Assembly (NCBI GenBank): GCA_964505065.1
Contig: CAZDGF010000093.1
Span: 1-8,098 of the forward strand
Direction of reading: 5' to 3'
Source of the DNA: JABMMZ01 sp964505065
Lineage (GTDB): Bacteria > Bacteroidota > Bacteroidia > NS11-12g > UBA955
DNA length: 8,098 nt
Below the pieces are notes generated by a model. That model searched no databases, was not told where the DNA came from, and worked only from the letters and a program-made list of their open reading frames with translations. The translations under genes were made by a program, and so were the position numbers. This document shows, in pieces, positions 6,512 to 8,098 of this stretch; position 1 is the first letter of the stretch; every line of letters begins with the position of its first letter.

Positions 6512-6958
6512 GTGAAAATAGATGAGGAGATAAAACAAAGTAAATTTGTAAGTGCAGAGCAAAAAGCAATTATCAATATTGTATTTACTGCCAATAAAAT
6601 TAACCAAATAGTTGCCGAAAAACTAAAAAAACACAATTTAAACCTTACGCAATATAATGTTTTGCGCATTTTAAATGGCAGAAATGGCAGCCATGCCTCT
6701 TGTGGAGAAATTAGAGATGTAATGTTAGATAAAAGCCCGGATGTTACACGGATATGCAATAAATTATTAGAAAAAAATTTAATTAAAAGAAAATTAAATC
6801 CCGAAAATAAAAGGCAAGCCCAGGTTTCTATTTCGGAAAAAGGTATAAAGCTTTTAGAAAAAATAAACCCCAAAATAAACGATAAAATACTAAACTTTAG
6901 AAAATTGAAATATGAGGAATTAGAAATACTTTCTAATTTATTAGATAAAGCAAGATAA
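6512..6958 (+). CDS. MarR family winged-helix transcriptional regulator
   Basis: This is a 148-residue MarR-type DNA-binding protein. The layout is an N-terminal dimerisation helix (about 15-40), the LTQYNVLRIL helix (45-54), the helix-turn-helix with recognition helix around SPDVTRICNKLLEKNLI (75-91), the wing (about 92-108, with PENKRQ), then SEKGIKLLE and a C-terminal dimerisation helix. MarR dimers usually repress nearby genes and release DNA on binding a small molecule or on oxidation. Cysteines 64 and 82 are visible, but neither is in the known OhrR sensing position. I chose GTG 6512 because an upstream in-frame TTG (6488) would lie between the -33 and -7 boxes of a consensus promoter. 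The 5' leader would then be only about 2-4 nt. The DUF4197 gene follows after 41 nt and may be a target. Confidence 0.88.
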   Translation: MKIDEEIKQSKFVSAEQKAIINIVFTANKINQIVAEKLKKHNLNLTQYNVLRILNGRNGSHASCGEIRDVMLDKSPDVTRICNKLLEKNLIKRKLNPENKRQAQVSISEKGIKLLEKINPKINDKILNFRKLKYEELEILSNLLDKAR

Positions 6959-6983
6959 TTTTTATTTTTTGGAACGATAATTG

Positions 6984-6991
6984 TTTATTTG
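6984..6991 (+). promoter_or_regulatory. Possible -7 element of the DUF4197 gene
   Basis: TTTATTTG matches TAnnTTTG at all but the second base and is followed by CA, as in the MarR promoter. It would start transcription near 6995, only about 5-11 nt before the two candidate ATG codons. No TTTG is found at the normal -33 distance; the nearest one (6968-6971) is too close. The gene may also be reached from the MarR promoter. Confidence 0.4.
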
Positions 6992-6999
6992 CATTTAAT

Positions 7000-7722
7000 A
7001 TGAATATGAAAAAAATAATTTTAGTAGCTATAATTAGTGTAAATATTATAGCTTGCGATGTGCTAAACGAAGCAGGAAAAGTAGCCTCATCGGTTTTAGC
7101 AGTGCCCACAAGTGGAGAGGCAGCTGGCGGATTAAAAGATGCCCTTAGCCAAGGCTTTGGTAAGGGTGTAGATGCCCTTTCTTTAAAAGGTGCTTTTAGT
7201 AGCAATAATTTAATAAAAATTTTATTGCCATCAGATGCACAAACCATTGCCAATAAATTAACAGATTTAGGCTTTGGAGGCGAGGTAGATAAAGTAATTT
7301 CTAAGCTAAACGAAGGTGCAGAAAATGCTGTTGCTACTGCAAAACCAATTTTTTTAGGGGCTGTTAAAAACATGAGTTTTACAGATGCTTTGAGCATTTT
7401 AACAGGCGGCAAAGGTGCAGCCACTAATTATCTAAAACAAACAACTACTTCGGCTTTAACAGCTTCTTTTCGCCCAGAAATACAAAAAGCATTAGACCAA
7501 GTAGGCGTTACCAAATTATGGACACCATTGGTAGATAAATACAATTTATTTGCCTCTAAAAAATTAAATCCAGATTTGAATGCCCATGTTACAGAAAAAG
7601 CATTGGGTGCATTATTTACCAGAGTAGAAACAGAGGAAAACGCCATTAGAGAAAACCCTGTAAACCGTGCAACAGACCTAATGAAAAAAGCATTTGCTTA
7701 TGCCGATTCGCAAAAGAAATAA
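7000..7722 (+). CDS. DUF4197 domain lipoprotein
   Basis: This 240-residue protein matches the DUF4197 family, whose function is not known. Family-like stretches are GLKDALSQG (44-52), KILLPSDAQTIANKL (73-87), MSFTDALSILTGG (125-137), AATNYLKQTT (140-149), VGVTKLW (168-174), VTEKALGALF (197-206) and the end NRATDLMKKAF (222-232). The N-terminus is a lipoprotein signal: two Lys, a hydrophobic run, and the lipobox IIAC with C19 as the lipidated residue. It should be anchored to a membrane facing the periplasm. The residue after the Cys is Asp, which in E. coli favours inner-membrane retention; whether that rule holds in Bacteroidota is unclear. ATG 7006 is an equally good start, giving an N-terminus of MKK. 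The gene follows the MarR gene by 41 nt and ends at a strong terminator. Confidence 0.85.
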   Translation: MNMKKIILVAIISVNIIACDVLNEAGKVASSVLAVPTSGEAAGGLKDALSQGFGKGVDALSLKGAFSSNNLIKILLPSDAQTIANKLTDLGFGGEVDKVISKLNEGAENAVATAKPIFLGAVKNMSFTDALSILTGGKGAATNYLKQTTTSALTASFRPEIQKALDQVGVTKLWTPLVDKYNLFASKKLNPDLNAHVTEKALGALFTRVETEENAIRENPVNRATDLMKKAFAYADSQKK

Positions 7723-7749
7723 GATTGTAATATTATTTTAATAAAATCT

Positions 7750-7779
7750 AAAAAGGCAACTTGAAAAAGTTGCCTTTTT
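7750..7779. terminator. Bidirectional intrinsic terminator
   Basis: GGCAACTT (7755-7762) and AAGTTGCC (7767-7774) form a perfect 8-bp stem closed by a GAAA tetraloop. Five A residues upstream pair with the T-run downstream (7775-7780), so a T-tract follows the hairpin on both strands. It sits between the convergent DUF4197 and DUF4279-like genes and should stop transcription from both. Confidence 0.9.
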
Positions 7780-7792
7780 TATGCTATTTAAA

Positions 7793-8068
7793 CTATTCAT
7801 AAATATAAGTATCAATATCTATTCCTATATTCAATTTAGATAATCTTTCAATTACATCTGCACCTATTCCCATTCCTGCATTTGAATGTAAATATTGATG
7901 TCTGCATATTTGAATAATTGTACTTGCTTTTTTGCTTAATTGTATAATATTTTCTTGGTGCGGTTGTATAGCATTCAAAATCAATTTTAATTTTTCTTCA
8001 AACCCATAAGCATTACTTTTAATTGGCTCAAACCTAATTCTACTAACTGTATATCCGTAAACATTCAT
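7793..8068 (-). CDS. Short DUF4279-like protein
   Basis: This is a 91-residue cytoplasmic protein without signal peptide or membrane helix. From about residue 24 it follows the pattern I know from the C-terminal part of DUF4279 proteins: FEEKLKLILNAIQPHQENI, then a short strand IIQIC, a Gly-rich turn (GMGIG), and the closing VIERLSKLNIGIDIDTY. Full DUF4279 proteins are usually longer, with about 40 more residues at the N-terminus. Here an in-frame TAA lies two codons upstream of the ATG, so the gene is either a short form or the remains of a longer one. Its function is not known. The assignment is from memory of the family pattern and is moderate. The gene converges on the DUF4197 gene across a shared terminator. 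Confidence 0.6.
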   Translation of the reverse strand: MNVYGYTVSRIRFEPIKSNAYGFEEKLKLILNAIQPHQENIIQLSKKASTIIQICRHQYLHSNAGMGIGADVIERLSKLNIGIDIDTYIYE

Positions 8069-8085
8069 AAATTAAAAAAAGTTAT

Positions 8086-8093
8086 TATATTTG
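8086..8093 (+). promoter_or_regulatory. -7 promoter element of a gene beyond the window
   Basis: TATATTTG is an exact TAnnTTTG match followed by CA, the same form as in the MarR promoter. It points to the right, away from the DUF4279-like gene, so a plus-strand gene or RNA should begin just past the window end. No clear TTTG -33 box is seen 20 nt upstream. Confidence 0.45.
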
Positions 8094-8098
8094 CAGCA

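Noticed and set aside
6484..6873. Minus-strand open frame of 129 codons opposite the MarR gene
   Set aside because: It lies antisense to a clear MarR gene, and its translation is hydrophobic low-complexity sequence with no family features. It is a byproduct of AT-rich codon use.
6933..7424. Minus-strand open frame of 163 codons opposite the DUF4197 gene
   Set aside because: It is antisense to a well-supported gene, has a Pro/Ala/Ser-rich translation without known motifs, and no promoter or start context of its own.
1..8098. CRISPR array, mobile element or defence operon
   Set aside because: I saw no regularly spaced repeats, no transposase or integrase, no terminal inverted repeats and no nuclease or toxin signature on either strand.

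Overview
The window is AT-rich chromosomal DNA of a Bacteroidota bacterium. Four signs support this. Starts lack purine-rich Shine-Dalgarno boxes. Promoter -7 elements of the TAnnTTTG type are present, two of them perfect TATATTTG. Signal peptides end in FAQ- or FCQ-like sites. The protein families have typical Bacteroidota forms: a SppA of about 590 residues, a roughly 520-residue subtilase with an inserted helical region, and a DUF4197 lipoprotein. Genus and species cannot be read from the sequence. No tRNA, rRNA, CRISPR array, insertion sequence or phage gene is visible.

Layout. (1) 54-977, plus strand: an exported GH16 glycoside hydrolase, alone, with no transporter or SusCD genes beside it. 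(2) 978-1238: a gap between convergent genes with two AT-rich hairpins and a possible decayed coding remnant. (3) 4578 down to 1239, minus strand: sppA (S49 membrane peptidase) followed after 10 nt by an exported S8 subtilase, probably one envelope-proteolysis operon. (4) 4579-4741: a divergent promoter region. (5) 4742-6487, plus strand: a small FAD/NAD(P)H reductase of the ferredoxin-NADP reductase family, then a radical SAM/SPASM protein. Both start with TTG, and they lie 12 nt apart in the same reading frame. (6) 6512-6958: a MarR-type regulator. Its textbook Bacteroidota promoter starts inside the last codons of the radical SAM gene, and its transcript should be almost leaderless. (7) 7000-7722: a DUF4197 lipoprotein, closed by a strong bidirectional terminator at 7750-7779. 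(8) 8068 down to 7793, minus strand: a short DUF4279-like protein. A -7 box at 8086-8093 points to a further plus-strand gene outside the window.

How the genes may work together. The S49 and S8 peptidases fit a shared role in clearing membrane or exported peptides. The flavin reductase and radical SAM enzyme fit an electron donor and its consumer, through an unseen flavodoxin or ferredoxin; this is inferred from position only. The MarR gene has a 12-bp perfect palindrome across its -7 element and start region, so autoregulation is plausible. Most genes here are ordinary housekeeping or accessory Bacteroidota genes. I found no clear evidence of a new defence, mobile or RNA-guided system. The points most worth a second look are the reductase/radical SAM pair and the MarR promoter architecture.
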